From positions 28,895,033-28,959,032 of the forward strand of contig CM049309.1 of NCBI GenBank assembly GCA_026874595.1: 64,000 bases of DNA, read 5' to 3'. Of the stretch, positions 21,925-32,797 are shown piece after piece. The notes below the pieces were generated by a model. That model ran no database searches, was not told the origin of the DNA, and saw only the letters and a program-made list of their open reading frames with translations. How positions within the stretch are numbered: position 1 is the first letter of the stretch; each line of letters begins with the position of its first letter. The stretch is from Sipunculus nudus. Lineage: Eukaryota > Annelida > Sipuncula > Golfingiida > Sipunculidae. Made by a program: the position numbers and the translations under genes.

Positions 21925-23426
21925 TTTTATTGCTTGCCCGAAATCTTTGATTTCGGCAAGCATGTTGGTCAGTTGCGTATGTCTGTTTGTTTGTATGTCA
22001 CGATGTTTGTTTGTTTGTCAGGCCACAATTTTGTAGCAATCGATCTGAAACTTTCAGGGTTGATTGAAAGTCAAAAGTCCTGGTAGCCTATTGTTTTTGG
22101 TCAGCATAGGTCGAGGGTCAAGGTCAAGGTCATCGAAAGACGTCCAAATTTTATTCCCATCATAACTTTGTCAATATTTGTCCTATTTTCACAAACTTAG
22201 GCTCATTTTCTTCATAACATGGGCTTGTCATCTTTTCTCAACTTTGCGTCACTTGGTCAGTATGTCTGTCTGTCTGTCAGCTGACCTAAATTTCGCCTTC
22301 TTGCTGGTGCTTGTGTCTTACATATAGCATTCTACAGACCACAGTTTTGCAGGAATCCTTTTGAAACTGGTTAATCTTATGATTTACAATAATATCTCAA
22401 AATTGATTTTTCATTTTCGGGATATGGCCGCTAGGGGGCAGTGCACTTGAACTTCATCAAAATATCATTTTTTGACAATATATCCAAAACTATAAACCTG
22501 AATTACATAAACTACAGCTTAATTTCTTCCCCTGAGGCTTCTCCATAACTTGGTCAAGTCATCTGGTCTCAGCTTTGTGTTACTTGGACAGTATGTCTGT
22601 CAGCTGTCATCGATTTCACCTTCTTGCTTGTTCTACCTATAGCATTCTACAGGCCCAATTTGCATGAATCCTTTTGAAACTGATACATCTAATGTCATAC
22701 ACTAATATTTCGAAAGTGATTTTTCAGTTTCGGAAAATAGCCGCTAGGGGGCGCTGCACATGAAACACTATAACATATCATTTTGGCCATATCTCCAAAA
22801 CCTTAAACACTAAATTTCATAAACTACAGCTTATTTTCTTCCTCTCTGTCTTCTTCATAACATGGCTGAGTCTTCCTGTCTTAACTTTGTGTCACTTTGT
22901 CAGTATGTCGGTCACTTCAAAACACTTCAAAATGTTATTTTTCTCATAACTTTGTCAATTCTGGTCCTATCTTCACAAACTTTGGCTCATTTTTTATCAC
23001 CTTCGTCTTCTGCATAACTTAGTCTAGTCAATAGGTCACAGCTTTGTGTCACTTTGTCAATATGTCTGTCTGTTTGCAAGATGTCCTAAATGTTGCCTTC
23101 TTGCTGGTTCTTGTCTCTGTTATAATAGCTTTGTACAGGCCACAGTTTACCAGGAGTCACTTTGCAACTTTCACCTATCGTATATTGGAACGATTTCTTG
23201 AAGCGGTATGTGTATTTTTTAAAGGTAAAAGTTCAAGGTCAATGTCATGAAAACTCATGAGATTATTATTTCCATCGTAACTTTGTCAATGTCGGTCCAA
23301 TCTTTACAAACTATGGCTCATTTTCTTTCTCTTTGTCTGCTTTATAACATGTTCTGGTTATCAGTCTTCCAATCTGGGTCAGAGTGTTTCCGGCAAGCGC
23401 GTGACCTCTGGTCGTCTTGTTTTAAT
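21925..23426 (-). mobile_element. Hel-3 element
   Basis: The left end holds a strong hairpin at 21932-21961: GCTTGCC(C)GAAATC, loop TTT, GATTTCGGCAAGC, preceded by a T-rich run (AATAAAAAA on the minus strand). The right end, read on the minus strand, starts ACAAGACGACC, has a GACC-AGA-GGTC hairpin, then GCTTGCCGGAAA, the inverse of the left-end arm. This is the layout of Hel-1 and Hel-2 with different sequences. The interior has imperfect repeats of 170-320 bp (blocks near 22240, 22560, 22870, 23040) with 'agctttgtgtcacttggtcagtatgtctgtc'-like text. No protein domain is seen. Confidence 0.75.
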
Positions 23427-23542
23427 ATTCAATGTTTAAATGAAAACCTTTATGAGGTTCTTTAACATTGAGAGTGAGCTATAACACTTAAGCTTTAAAG
23501 ACTGATGTTTAATTCTACATGATAATATTATGATAATAATTA

Positions 23543-24276
23543 TGATAATAATACATGTATTTATAATATAGAGAGAGAAAGAGGGAGAGAAAATGAATAA
23601 ATGAATTAATGAATGAATTAATGATTGACTGATAGAAAGATTGTCTCTCAGAGAGAGAGGAAGAGAAGGAATATTTGAGAAAAGACTTGATTGATTGAGT
23701 GATTGACTGATGTGTAGAAAGACAGCAAGAAGGCAACATTTAGGACAACTTGCAAACAGACAGACATACTGACAAAGTGACACAAAGCTGTGACCAATTG
23801 ACTAGACTAAGAGGGAGAGAAAATGAATAAATGAATTAATGAATGAATTAATGATTGACTGATAGAAAGATCGTCTCTCAGAGAGAGAGGAAGAGAAGGA
23901 ATATTTGAGAAAAGACTTGATTGATTGACTGATGTGTAGAAAGAAAGAGAGAGAAAGAGAGAGATAAAGAGGGAGATAAAAAAGAAAAAGATAAAATGAT
24001 AGCGAGATAAAGGAAGACCCAGAGAGGAGAAAGAGAGATTCTCAGAGAGAAAATGATTGAGAGAATAAGAGACAGAGAGATAGAGAGTATTAGAGAGAAT
24101 GAATGAATGAATAGATGAAAGAGAAATTTTCATAGAGAGAGAGAGACAGAGAATGAATAAATGAATGAATGAATGATAGAAAAATTGTCTCTCTTAGAGA
24201 GACAAAGGGAGAAAAGGAATATCTGAGAGAAAGAATTGAGTGATTGATTGATTGATTGATGGGTAGAAAGAGGGAC

Positions 24277-24313
<37 letters not shown>

Positions 24314-24488
24314 TATATATATAGAGAGAGAAAGACAGAGAGAGAGAGATAAAGAAAGACAGAGAGAGAGAGATAAATTGATAGAGAGAAAAAGGAAGAT
24401 CCAGAGAGGAGAAAGAGATTCTCAGCATGAAAATGACTGAGATAATAAGACATGCAGAGAGATAGAGAGTATGAGAGAGAATGAATGA
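23543..24488. repeat. Left inverted arm of MULE made of GA/TGAA/TTGA microsatellites
   Basis: Compound low-complexity DNA: GA runs (24280-24310), TGAA and TGAT tetranucleotides, short AT run (24311-24322). Irregular blocks match the right side (28775-29140) in inverse orientation, e.g. 'aatacatgtatttataat' against 'attataaatacatgtatt' at the outer edge, and 'gacttgattgattgagtga' against 'tcactcaatcaagtc'. About 130 bp is duplicated directly (23579-23722 and 23812-23945), separated by an inverted Hel-3 fragment (23727-23815). Open frames of Ser/Leu repeats here are artefacts of the microsatellite. Confidence 0.7.
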
Positions 24489-24493
24489 ATGAA

Positions 24494-25303
24494 AGAGAAA
24501 TTCGAATCAAGACCTCTCATCTATGCACAACTGTATACAATACATGGTGTTTATATGGAAAACATTGTTCCACTTGTTTATGCCTCACTGCCAGACAAGC
24601 CTAGTGAAACATATCTTGAACTCATTGACATTGTAAATTGCCCCATGGCAGCCAGAGATTTAACATGGAATCCTGAAAGAATAATTTCAGATTACGAAAG
24701 TGGACTTATTGGTGCAGTGAGACACCACTTTCCAAGAACAAAGCACAAATGGTGTTACTTCCATTTGTGCCAGGCCATCTGGAAGCACATTCAGCAGCTA
24801 GGACTTGTGCAGGGTTATCGGCAGAATCCTGAATGTGCTAGCACTATTCAGATGCTGATGGCGGTAGCTTTTTTGCTGGTTATTGCCATCAGGCCAGCTT
24901 AAAGACAATTAAAGGATATCGCAACAGAACATCCAGGACTTCTGCCACTCTTCACATATTTTTAAGTTACTTGGATGAAGACTTTTCCTGGTTCTGATGT
25001 GTTGCATCTTTAAAGAGACTGTTCGTATCAATAACAGAATAGAAGGCTGGCACAGTCGATTGAATAGGGGACTTCGTCAGGTGCATCTAACAAATTTGTG
25101 CTGGTACAACACCTTCTGAAAGAACAAAATGCCACTGAACTAACATTAACAGAGCACAGCTGGGAGGTGCCCCCAAGCACCACAAGAGATCTTACAAGGA
25201 ACTTGATGACTGTGTCCAACGTCTGACCACCAGCTTTTGGGAAGGAGATATGACTGTGTTTGACTTTCTCACATCCATCAAGTATGCAGTCCACCATTTT
25301 TAG
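24494..25303 (+). pseudogene. MULE-type transposase fragment (decayed)
   Basis: 24489-24902 is open and gives the Mutator-like transposase core: QLYTIHG, VPLVYASLPDKPSETY, then the second catalytic Asp in IISDYESGLIGAV and the CYFHLCQAIWK Cys/His block. Beyond 24902 there is a stop, then 'RQLKDIATEHPGLLPLF', further breaks, NRIEGWHSRLNR near 25028-25063 (region of the third acidic residue), and a C-terminal end at about 25303 (FWEGDMTVFDFLTSIKYAVH). The N-terminus is missing: the usual DGTF block with the first catalytic Asp and any FLYWCH domain are replaced directly by microsatellite. At least two nonsense or frame breaks make it inactive. It lies between inverted microsatellite arms that are probably its TIRs. 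Confidence 0.85.
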
Positions 25304-25372
25304 AAGTATGTATGGAATCTTTAATTGCATGACAGAAATGAGTTGATTTTAGACTATTGAAGACAGGGTGTT

Positions 25373-25423
<51 letters not shown>

Positions 25424-25475
25424 TATATATATATTTATATATATATATTTATATAATGTCTTATTCATGCATGTA

Positions 25476-25523
<48 letters not shown>

Positions 25524-25690
25524 CAATCAATTAATCAATCTATTATTCAGTCAATCAATCATTACTTCCTTCACTATGTCTCGATCTTCTTTCCACCCCT
25601 CTCTCTCAGTCATTCTCTAATATATTCTCTCCCTCTCCCTCTCAGTCTCTTTCTATCAATCAATCAATCAATCAATATATATATATATAT
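25304..25690. repeat. Inner part of right MULE arm: (TA)n, (CT)n, (AATC)n
   Basis: (TA)n at 25376-25455, (CT)n at 25481-25520, AATC/TCAA repeats at 25521-25560 and 25655-25675, and another short (TA)n to 25690. These are the inverse complement in type of 23812-24488. Long apparent ORFs of Ile/Tyr and Ser/Leu are microsatellite translations. Confidence 0.75.
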
Positions 25691-25835
25691 ACCGCTCTGG
25701 CCTAGCTTGTAGGCCATAGAGCACTTTACATCGGAGGGTAACACTACCTTCTACTCCAGCTCCAGCGACAGGTACGTTGTCGAGCACTTTTGTTAACCCA
25801 CCCTGTCCAGAAATTCAACTTGTAACATCTACAGA

Positions 25836-27938
25836 ATGAACAAAGCTAACTTCAACTACTCTTTGAAAAACATTCCCATCCCTAGTAATCTGTCCTATAC
25901 CAAATCCCTGATAAGTAAAGTTGAAAGCCTACTTCGGAGAATGCGATGGAAGGCATTCCATTTCGAAAACCCTGGTCAAACTTCAGATAAACAAAACTAT
26001 GGATTCAAAACCACATATTCACCCCCTCATAGCGAACACCTCAGGGCATTTGAAAGTGATATCTACGAAATGGTCCGGAACATTGAATTTCAGCACTCAC
26101 ACAATGCATTCCAGAAACAAATGGCCAATGACATCAAAACAATCAGACAATCTGACAATCTCCTAGTACAGGCAGATAAGACAACCAACCTGTACAGTAT
26201 GCCGAAAGAACACTACAATAAACTTCTTACAGAAAACATCACTAAGACATACAAAAAAGCAGACAGAAACATCTGTAAAAATATCAATACAGAAGCCAAA
26301 GAAATAGCCGGTTCCCTTAACCTAGCAGACCGCATCGAAGTCATGGCCGAGCGCAATGCTTACATTACTTTGAAAGACCACAAGGATAATTTTGAACAAA
26401 ACCCCAAGTGCAGATTGATTAATCCAGCAAAATCTGAAATAGGTATCATTGGCAAAAAGCACTTGGAAAAAATTAATAGCCAACTGAGACTGAAAACCAA
26501 ACTCAACCAGTGGCAAAATACCGCACAGGTAATATCTTGGTTCAAGAAATTGAAGCTGAAACAAAAATCTAAGTTCATAAAGTTTGATATTGTTGACTTT
26601 TACCCCTCGATCACAGAAGATCTTCTCATGAAAGCCCTCAAATTTGCCAAAACCATGGTCTCCATTCCAGAGGATGTTATCAAAACCATCCTGCACAGCA
26701 GGAAAAGCTTACTGTTTAGCAACGGTAACACCTGGGTGAAAAAAGATCACACTAGTTTTGACGTCACCATGGGCAGTTTTGATGGCGCTGAAGTATGCGA
26801 AATTGTTGGTTTATACATCCTAGATATGTTGAAAAAGGAATTTGGTGTAAATGCTCTAGGCCTGTATCGTGATGACGGTTTAGGTTGTTTCCCCAACATG
26901 TCTGGACCCAAAGCAGACAGCACCCGTAAGAAAATGATCAAACTCTTTTCCAATGTTGGGTTAAAGATAACCATTGAAACTAACCTGACCTGCACAGATT
27001 TCTTAGACGTCACATTTGACCTCCAAAATGACGTCTTCTACCCTTACAGAAAACCGAACAATGACCCTCTCTATATCCACGCACAATCCAATCACCCCCC
27101 AGCTATCATTAGGCAGATACCTATGATGATCAGTAAACGTGTTTCTGACAACTCCTGCAATAAAGAGCTATTTATGAAAGCCAAACCCATGTACGATGAA
27201 GCTTTAGCGAAAAGCGGGTTCTCAGAAAGCTTAAAATATGTTGAACCAACAGTGAAAAGCAAGAGAAACAGGAAAAGGAAAATAATATGGTTTAATCCAC
27301 CCTACAGCCGTCATGTAAAAACCAACATTGGCAGAAAATTCATGAAACTAGTTGAAAAACACTTCCCTCAACATCACAGGTACCACAGGTTATTCAACAG
27401 GAACAATTTGAAAATTAGCTACAGCTGTCTACCCAACATGTCTAACCTGATCAGCAAACATAATATGAAGGTTCTAAATTCTGACAATGCTGTGAATGCA
27501 CCCCAAAAACAATGTAACTGCCGTAAAAAAGACGAATGTCCTATGAATGGTCAATGTCAGCTGAAATGCATTGTCTATAAAGCAACAGTTAGAACAGACA
27601 ATGACGTGAAACACTACATAGGGTGTACTGAAGGTGATTTCAAGACAAGATATAATAACCACAAGCAATCCTTTCGGAACAGATCCCACGCTAAAAACAC
27701 TGAACTGTCTAAACACATTTGGTCACTAAAAGACAACAATATCAATTACAAGCTCTCCTGGGAAATATCTGCCAAGGCAGCACCTTACTTCTGTGGGACT
27801 AGGAAGTGTGATCTCTGCTTGTCTGAAAAGCTACTTATAGCTACGGCCCCCCCTGGATCATTGTTGAACTCAAGAGCTGAAATTCTCTCCAAGTGCCGCC
27901 ATCAAAACAAATTCACCCTGAAATATTTTAAAACCTAG
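25836..27938 (+). CDS. Penelope-like element protein: reverse transcriptase plus GIY-YIG endonuclease
   Basis: 700 codons, uninterrupted. The N-terminal part has a D-K-T motif (residues 114-116, VQADKTTNLY), where Penelope RTs often have DKG, then the finger block ITLKDHKDNF (177-186). RT palm motif A is FDIVDFYPSIT (250-260, Asp251/Asp254). Motif B region: MGSFDGAEVCEIVGLYIL (312-329). Motif C is LYRDDGLG (343-350, Asp346/Asp347). A cysteine-rich linker (Cys560, 562, 568, 574, 578) leads into a GIY-YIG endonuclease: VYKATV as the first strand, HYIG (593-596), Arg605 in KTRYNNH, and Glu623 in TELSKHIW. The C-terminal tail has CDLCLSEK and CRHQNKF. All catalytic residues are present. The enzyme nicks DNA and copies its RNA by target-primed reverse transcription. 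The ATG at 25836 is the first in the frame; length is usual for the family. Overlapping minus-strand ORFs are shadows. Confidence 0.93.
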   Translation: MNKANFNYSLKNIPIPSNLSYTKSLISKVESLLRRMRWKAFHFENPGQTSDKQNYGFKTTYSPPHSEHLRAFESDIYEMVRNIEFQHSHNAFQKQMANDIKTIRQSDNLLVQADKTTNLYSMPKEHYNKLLTENITKTYKKADRNICKNINTEAKEIAGSLNLADRIEVMAERNAYITLKDHKDNFEQNPKCRLINPAKSEIGIIGKKHLEKINSQLRLKTKLNQWQNTAQVISWFKKLKLKQKSKFIKFDIVDFYPSITEDLLMKALKFAKTMVSIPEDVIKTILHSRKSLLFSNGNTWVKKDHTSFDVTMGSFDGAEVCEIVGLYILDMLKKEFGVNALGLYRDDGLGCFPNMSGPKADSTRKKMIKLFSNVGLKITIETNLTCTDFLDVTFDLQNDVFYPYRKPNNDPLYIHAQSNHPPAIIRQIPMMISKRVSDNSCNKELFMKAKPMYDEALAKSGFSESLKYVEPTVKSKRNRKRKIIWFNPPYSRHVKTNIGRKFMKLVEKHFPQHHRYHRLFNRNNLKISYSCLPNMSNLISKHNMKVLNSDNAVNAPQKQCNCRKKDECPMNGQCQLKCIVYKATVRTDNDVKHYIGCTEGDFKTRYNNHKQSFRNRSHAKNTELSKHIWSLKDNNINYKLSWEISAKAAPYFCGTRKCDLCLSEKLLIATAPPGSLLNSRAEILSKCRHQNKFTLKYFKT

Positions 27939-28532
27939 CATTCGTACTAATATTCAGCGTGCCCCCTTAACCCCCCCCCCCCCCCCCCAACCAGGATCCG
28001 CTGGGCAGACTCATTTGTTCAGGTAGTTGTTCTCTCACTACTGGCTCGTGGAGTCCATTGGATGACAGGAAAGTTCTACTTTATCCTGGTCTAATGGGCT
28101 TTACGACCTTCAGCTAGGAGACTTGCACCACTTGGTATGGGTATAGTATATTTGCCTTTTATATTGTATATTTGCCTTATATATTGTGTATTTTCACAGT
28201 ATATGTGTATTTTTATCATATCATATGTATACCACTGATATTTTCACTGCTTCCAAGGCCCTATTAGAAATCATTTCAATATGCTGATTGAGCATCCTGG
28301 TTATATCTCTGTATTATATTTACTATTTACTACATTATATAACCTCTTTGCCCTGCCCTGTTATGTTCCAGTATTGCACGTGTACCCCGACCAATCCTAT
28401 TGTGCACCCGAGAACAATAGGATCTGTGTCAGTCTTTCACATGCCCCCCCCCCCCCCACCCGAATCGCACAAAGCATAATCTCGTAATCTCGTAAAGTCT
28501 CGGCTTTTCAAACCACGACGTTAGCTTCATTC

Positions 28533-28600
28533 TAACCACATTCACCTGATGATCGGGTCGCATCCCGTGAAACAGTCTGTTGTGAATTAACAGTGTTGTT
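28533..28600 (+). ncRNA. Type I hammerhead ribozyme in the Penelope-like 3' region
   Basis: Core elements in order: stem I 5' arm ATTCAC (28540-28545); CTGATGA (28546-28552); stem II CGGG/CCCG (28554-28557 and 28564-28567) with a TCGCAT loop; GAAA (28569-28572); a very short stem III CAG/CTG (28573-28575, 28577-28579); U-H (28580-28581); stem I 3' arm GTGAAT (28582-28587), perfectly complementary to the 5' arm, with possible further pairing (AACCAC with GTGTT). Cleavage is predicted after 28581. Penelope-like elements are known to carry such minimal hammerheads in their pseudo-LTRs. A stem III this short would favour a dimeric active form (inference). Confidence 0.85.
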
Positions 28601-28612
28601 TTTCTTCAGAGT

Positions 28613-28681
<69 letters not shown>

Positions 28682-28836
28682 GTGTGTGTGTGTATGTGTG
28701 TATATATATGTCTTTCAAAGCTTTCTTATATAATAAAACTGTACATAGGCACATGAAATAATGTAATCTCTTTTTTCACAATTTCATTCTCTCTCTCTTT
28801 CCCTCTCTCCGTCTCTATACCTAATTATCTGTCTGT

Positions 28837-28883
<47 letters not shown>

Positions 28884-29142
28884 AGTCTCTCTTTCTACCA
28901 ATCAATCAATCACTCAATCACTCAATCAAGTCTTTCTCTAAAATATTCTTTCGATCAATCAATCAATCAATCGATCAATCAATCATTTATTCATTCATTC
29001 ATTCATTCATTCATTCATTCATTCATTCATTCACTCACTCAATCATTCATTCATTCATTCATTCATTCATTCATTCTCTGTCTCTTTGTCTCTCTCTCTC
29101 TCTCTCTCTTTCTAAATTATAAATACATGTATTGTTATCTAA
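28613..29142. repeat. Outer part of right MULE arm: (TA)n, (TG)n, (CT)n, (ATTC)n
   Basis: (TA)n/(TG)n at 28613-28708, (CT)n at 28842-28880, AATC/TCAC repeats 28898-28985, (ATTC)n 28986-29078, (CT)n 29091-29108, outer edge 'aattataaatacatgtatt' (29114-29133). The irregular blocks are inverse copies of the left arm at 23543-23960. A target duplication was not recognised. Confidence 0.7.
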
Positions 29143-29261
29143 TGATCAACCCGTAATGGCTTTGTCACTTGTTGAGCGGTTTTCCTTGTTCATCTCGGCT
29201 TTGTTCCGGTTGAGCTGATCCCTGTATTTTCCTCAGTATCAGTGACCCAGAAAAATTCAGA
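29143..29261. other. Short unassigned stretch
   Basis: Non-repetitive linker between the MULE arm and a truncated Hel-4 copy. Confidence 0.4.
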
Positions 29262-30090
29262 TTATTCTGATATGAGTAATTTTATCCCATGGCAGACAAA
29301 CAGACAGACGCTGTGCAAAAATGGTAGCAGGTGGCACCACCAGTTTTGCGTATGATAAAGAGCTATGTGAGATCTATACACATGCAAAATTTTGGCCCAA
29401 TTGGTCAAAGGTTCCCGAGATATGAGCTTGGATGATTGCAGCGGAAAGGTGTATGTAGGTGGCGCCACCTGTCATAAAATCAAGAAATCTGTCCAGGATG
29501 TATACACATGCAAAATTTCAGGTGGATAAGTGGATAACCAATGCAGAGATACGAGTGATTTTATCCCAAGGCAGATGAACAGATAGCTGCTGTGCAAAAG
29601 TGGTTGCAGGTGGAGTCACCAGTTTTGCCTATGATGAAGAGCTATGTGAGATCTACACACATGCAAAATTTTTGCCAAATCGGTCAAACGGTTCCCTAGA
29701 TATGAGCTTGGATGTCTGCAGCAGAAATGTGAATGTAGGTGCAAAAATGGTTGCAGGTGGCGCCGGCATTTTTATATAAGGTTTAAAGCTATCCAAGGGC
29801 AACATTTGTGCAAAATTTTTTTCCGGATCAGTCAAAGTCGGTACCCGAGATATGTGGGTTAATGTGTCATAACAGACGCACAGATGGACGCAGAGCGCAG
29901 AGGAAAGGTCAGATGTCAAAACAAAATCGGGGCGCAGCAGTTCACATGTGACCCGAACATAATCCCGGGTTTCATAAAATTTCGCCCAGCTGTTACGGAG
30001 GAGTTCTCGAGACACCTACGCAGCTGCAGTAGCAGCGGAGTCAGGCTGAAAACATAGTATCTGCAAAACTCTGTTTTGGCGGATACAATA
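29262..30090 (+). mobile_element. Hel-4 element, 5' truncated
   Basis: Four or so monomers with ATGCAAAATTT and GAGATATGAG, then the Hel-4 tail: 'aggaaaggtcag', 'cagttcacatgtgacccga', 'ggaggagttctcg', and the 3' hairpin TATCTGCAAAAC-TCT-GTTTTGGCGGATA ending AATA. Followed at about 30120-30165 by an inverted Hel-2 5' end fragment (GACCCATGGGTCACTTGTTT). Confidence 0.75.
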
Positions 30091-30230
30091 AGCTGCCTGT
30101 GGAAGGACATTTTGTCAACATGTCAGTTGGCTGAGCATCATGACCCATGGGTCACTTGTTTTTGTAAATTAACAGAAGAAAGAACATCATTATCACCAAA
30201 TCACTATCTGATTAGTTATCTCCCTCTTCA

Positions 30231-31308
30231 ACTAGAATTCGGGTAGTCGACAAGCGACTTCGTGTATCCGCCTAAATCAGAGTGGAACGGGTAAAGTGAG
30301 GCGTGGATTGAGTGGCAAGGGGAAATAGAGTGAAGTGTTGCATATTAGCATGGATGTCTGCAGCCAAATGGTGTATGTAGGTTGCGCCACCTACCACAAA
30401 ATCCAGAAAGCTGTCCAAGTTGTATATATATGCAAAATTTGAGGCAGATAAGTCAAACCACTATATGTTTATGAGTGATTTTAGCCCATGGCAGACAAAC
30501 AGATGGACGCTGTGCAAAAATGGTTGAAGGTGGCGCAACCAGTTTTGAGTATGATAAAGAACTATGTGAGAACTATACACATGCTAATTTTTTGGCCCAA
30601 TCGGTCAAACGGTTCCCAAGTTATGAGCTTGGATGTCTGCTGCATAAACTAGAATGCAGGTGGCGCCACCTGTCATAAAATCAAGAGAGCTGTCAGGGAT
30701 GTATAAACCTGCAAAATTTTAGGCAGATATGTCAAACCACTGCCGAGATATGAGTGATTTTATCCCATGGCATACAAACAGACGGGAGCTGTGCAAAAAT
30801 GGCTGCAGCGTAAACGTGAATGTAGGTGGCGCCACCTGTCATAAAATCAGAAAAGCTATCCAGGATGTATACGCATGCCAAATTTCAGGTGAATTAGTCA
30901 AATCACTACAGAGATATGAGTGATTTTAACCAAAGGCAGACGAACAGATGGACACTGTGCAAACATGGTTGCAGGTGGCGCCACCATTTTTTGTGTATGT
31001 TATAAAGCTCTCCAAGGGCTACATTTGTGCAAAAAAATTTTCCTGATCTGTCAAACGGTTCCCGAGATATGTGGGTTTATGTGTGGAAACAGACGCACAA
31101 ACGGACGCAGAGCTCAGAGGAAAGGTCAGAGGTCAAAACAAAATCGGGGTGCAGCAGTTCACATGTGACCCGAACATAATCCTGGGCTTCGTAAAATTCC
31201 GCCCAGCGGTTACGGAGGAGTTCTCCGGACACCTACGCCGTGGCAGCGGGGGCGGCGTGCAGCTGAAAACATAGTATCCGCAAAACTCTGTTTTGGCAGA
31301 TACAATTA
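30231..31308 (+). mobile_element. Hel-4 element, complete (~1.08 kb)
   Basis: 5': ACTAGAATTCGGGTAGTCGA with hairpin GTAGTCG/CGACTtC, then GTATCCGCC. 3': GTATCCGCAAAAC-TCT-GTTTTGGCAGATAC, then AATTA. The 5' GTATCCGCC motif and the right arm of the 3' hairpin are inverse copies. The interior has five or six monomers. A GGCGGCG-type run (about 31240-31255) precedes the 3' hairpin. No coding capacity is recognised. Confidence 0.82.
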
Positions 31309-32797
31309 GTCTTAACCTTATAATCCCAACTGTAAATAAATTTAAGGTCAGTATACAGATCCTTTAATAATCAGGTCACCTGGCTACCATGGATTTAGAC
31401 TTTTACACAAATAACCATAAAATCATGAACACTCTTGATAATTTAAAATAAGAAGTAAATAGTTAAAGCTCAGCATAAAGATAAAATTTGCTCTCAGTTG
31501 GGTGTGGAAGCTTTTTTTCACACAAAGCCTATGGCCTGAAATTTGGCAAAAATCTGGTTCTATTCTAAATGCTCACCTACACTTTAATTTATAAATTCTA
31601 AATTTGAGATTTTAAATTGATAAGTCTAACAGAAGTAAAACAAACAAATAATCACACTAAAGTTTTGCTGTCCTGACAGACACAATACAAAATTAACACA
31701 AAATGCTAACGTATTTGGAGATTAAAATTATGTAATGGTTTAACTTTGGTCAGACATTTAACTAGAATTTAATTGGAAAGGAGTTTAAAAAACTAAAACC
31801 AGAAAGATCAAGTTATATATTTATTTTAAAATAAATCAAAATGTTCTTGCTGTCATGCCGGCTTTAATAAAGATGTTTACATCCTGCATGTGCATATTTT
31901 AAATAACTATCAAGTTCAAACGCACTTTATTTTAAGTTATAGATCTGAAATTTTATGAAAGCATTTCAGTGGTTTCTGTCTCTCAAATTCTATGTTAATT
32001 TTGGCATGATATTTTTTGCAATATGACAGTAGAACTTGTCCGTGCCCTTTGTGTGGAATGGTATTGCTATGGTGCCATCTTCAATAATGAAGCTAATGTA
32101 TATAAATGTATTCAAAGTTTTAAAATTAAATTTAGAGAAGCTTAAAGGCACTCTAGTTTTGGCTATAAACAGGAAATGTGATTGTCAAGCAATATATGTT
32201 TAAGACTTACTTCATCAAAATGCAAAATGTCATGACAACTGTAAATTTCCAAACTAATTTCCATTTTTTAAATGTCAAATTCAAATTCAGGGTTTAAGTA
32301 GAATATTTAAATTAAAACTTGATTTAATAAAATTTAGAAATTTAAAAATGAATCCCCTCCCATGATGTTTCAGTGGACTAGACCCACCAAAATTTTGATG
32401 TGATTCAGCTCAAAAAGCAAATTTATACTCAAAATGTTATTTGATATTTATTTTATCCAATAACTACTTCAAATAGTGAATTTTAAAATTTAAAACGGGA
32501 CTTGGCACTGAATTTACAAAGTTATTCGATCAAATTAATGATTAGGACTAATTTTGCCTATTTGTACCCAAAGCAACAGTAATGTTCTATAATTATGTCT
32601 TTTTATATTTAAATATATGTTTATATAATTATTTTCATTTTAAAATTCATATTTAAAGTAAAAATTTACATTTGAACTTCAATTCAGTCGAGTTAAAAAA
32701 ACCCACACAAACAAATTGCCCCATGTCGTTCATATGGAAAGTATACATCTGTTTTGCTAAGCTGCAAAAGATGATTTATACCCTTATTATAAACAAA
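31309..32797. other. AT-rich intronic sequence, nothing recognised
   Basis: About 1.5 kb of single-copy-looking AT-rich DNA within the large NIPA-like intron. No ORF with a domain, no RNA gene and no within-window repeat was seen. Confidence 0.5.

Larger units (their letters stand above)
25691..28612 (+). mobile_element. Penelope-like retroelement with hammerhead ribozyme
   Basis: A single ~2.9-kb unit between two (TA)n tracts. It has a 145-bp leader with 'ctggcctagcttgtaggcca', an intact 2.1-kb ORF (25836-27938), and a ~590-bp 3' region with poly-C runs (27971-27988, 28444-28457) ending in a hammerhead ribozyme (about 28533-28600). It is inserted in the TA-repeat part of the MULE's right arm. 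No 5' copy of the ribozyme is seen, so the 5' pseudo-LTR is missing or truncated. Confidence 0.88.

Noticed and set aside
23436-24510. Several minus-strand Ser/Leu-rich ORFs that look like membrane proteins
   Set aside because: They are translations of GA/TGAA arrays, periodic with the DNA repeat.
25357-25712. Overlapping 87- and 114-codon ORFs of Ile/Tyr and Ser/Leu
   Set aside because: They are translations of (TA)n and (CT)n microsatellites.
26322-27716. Minus-strand ORFs of 72-124 codons within the Penelope-like gene
   Set aside because: They are antisense shadows of the 700-codon RT/endonuclease ORF.
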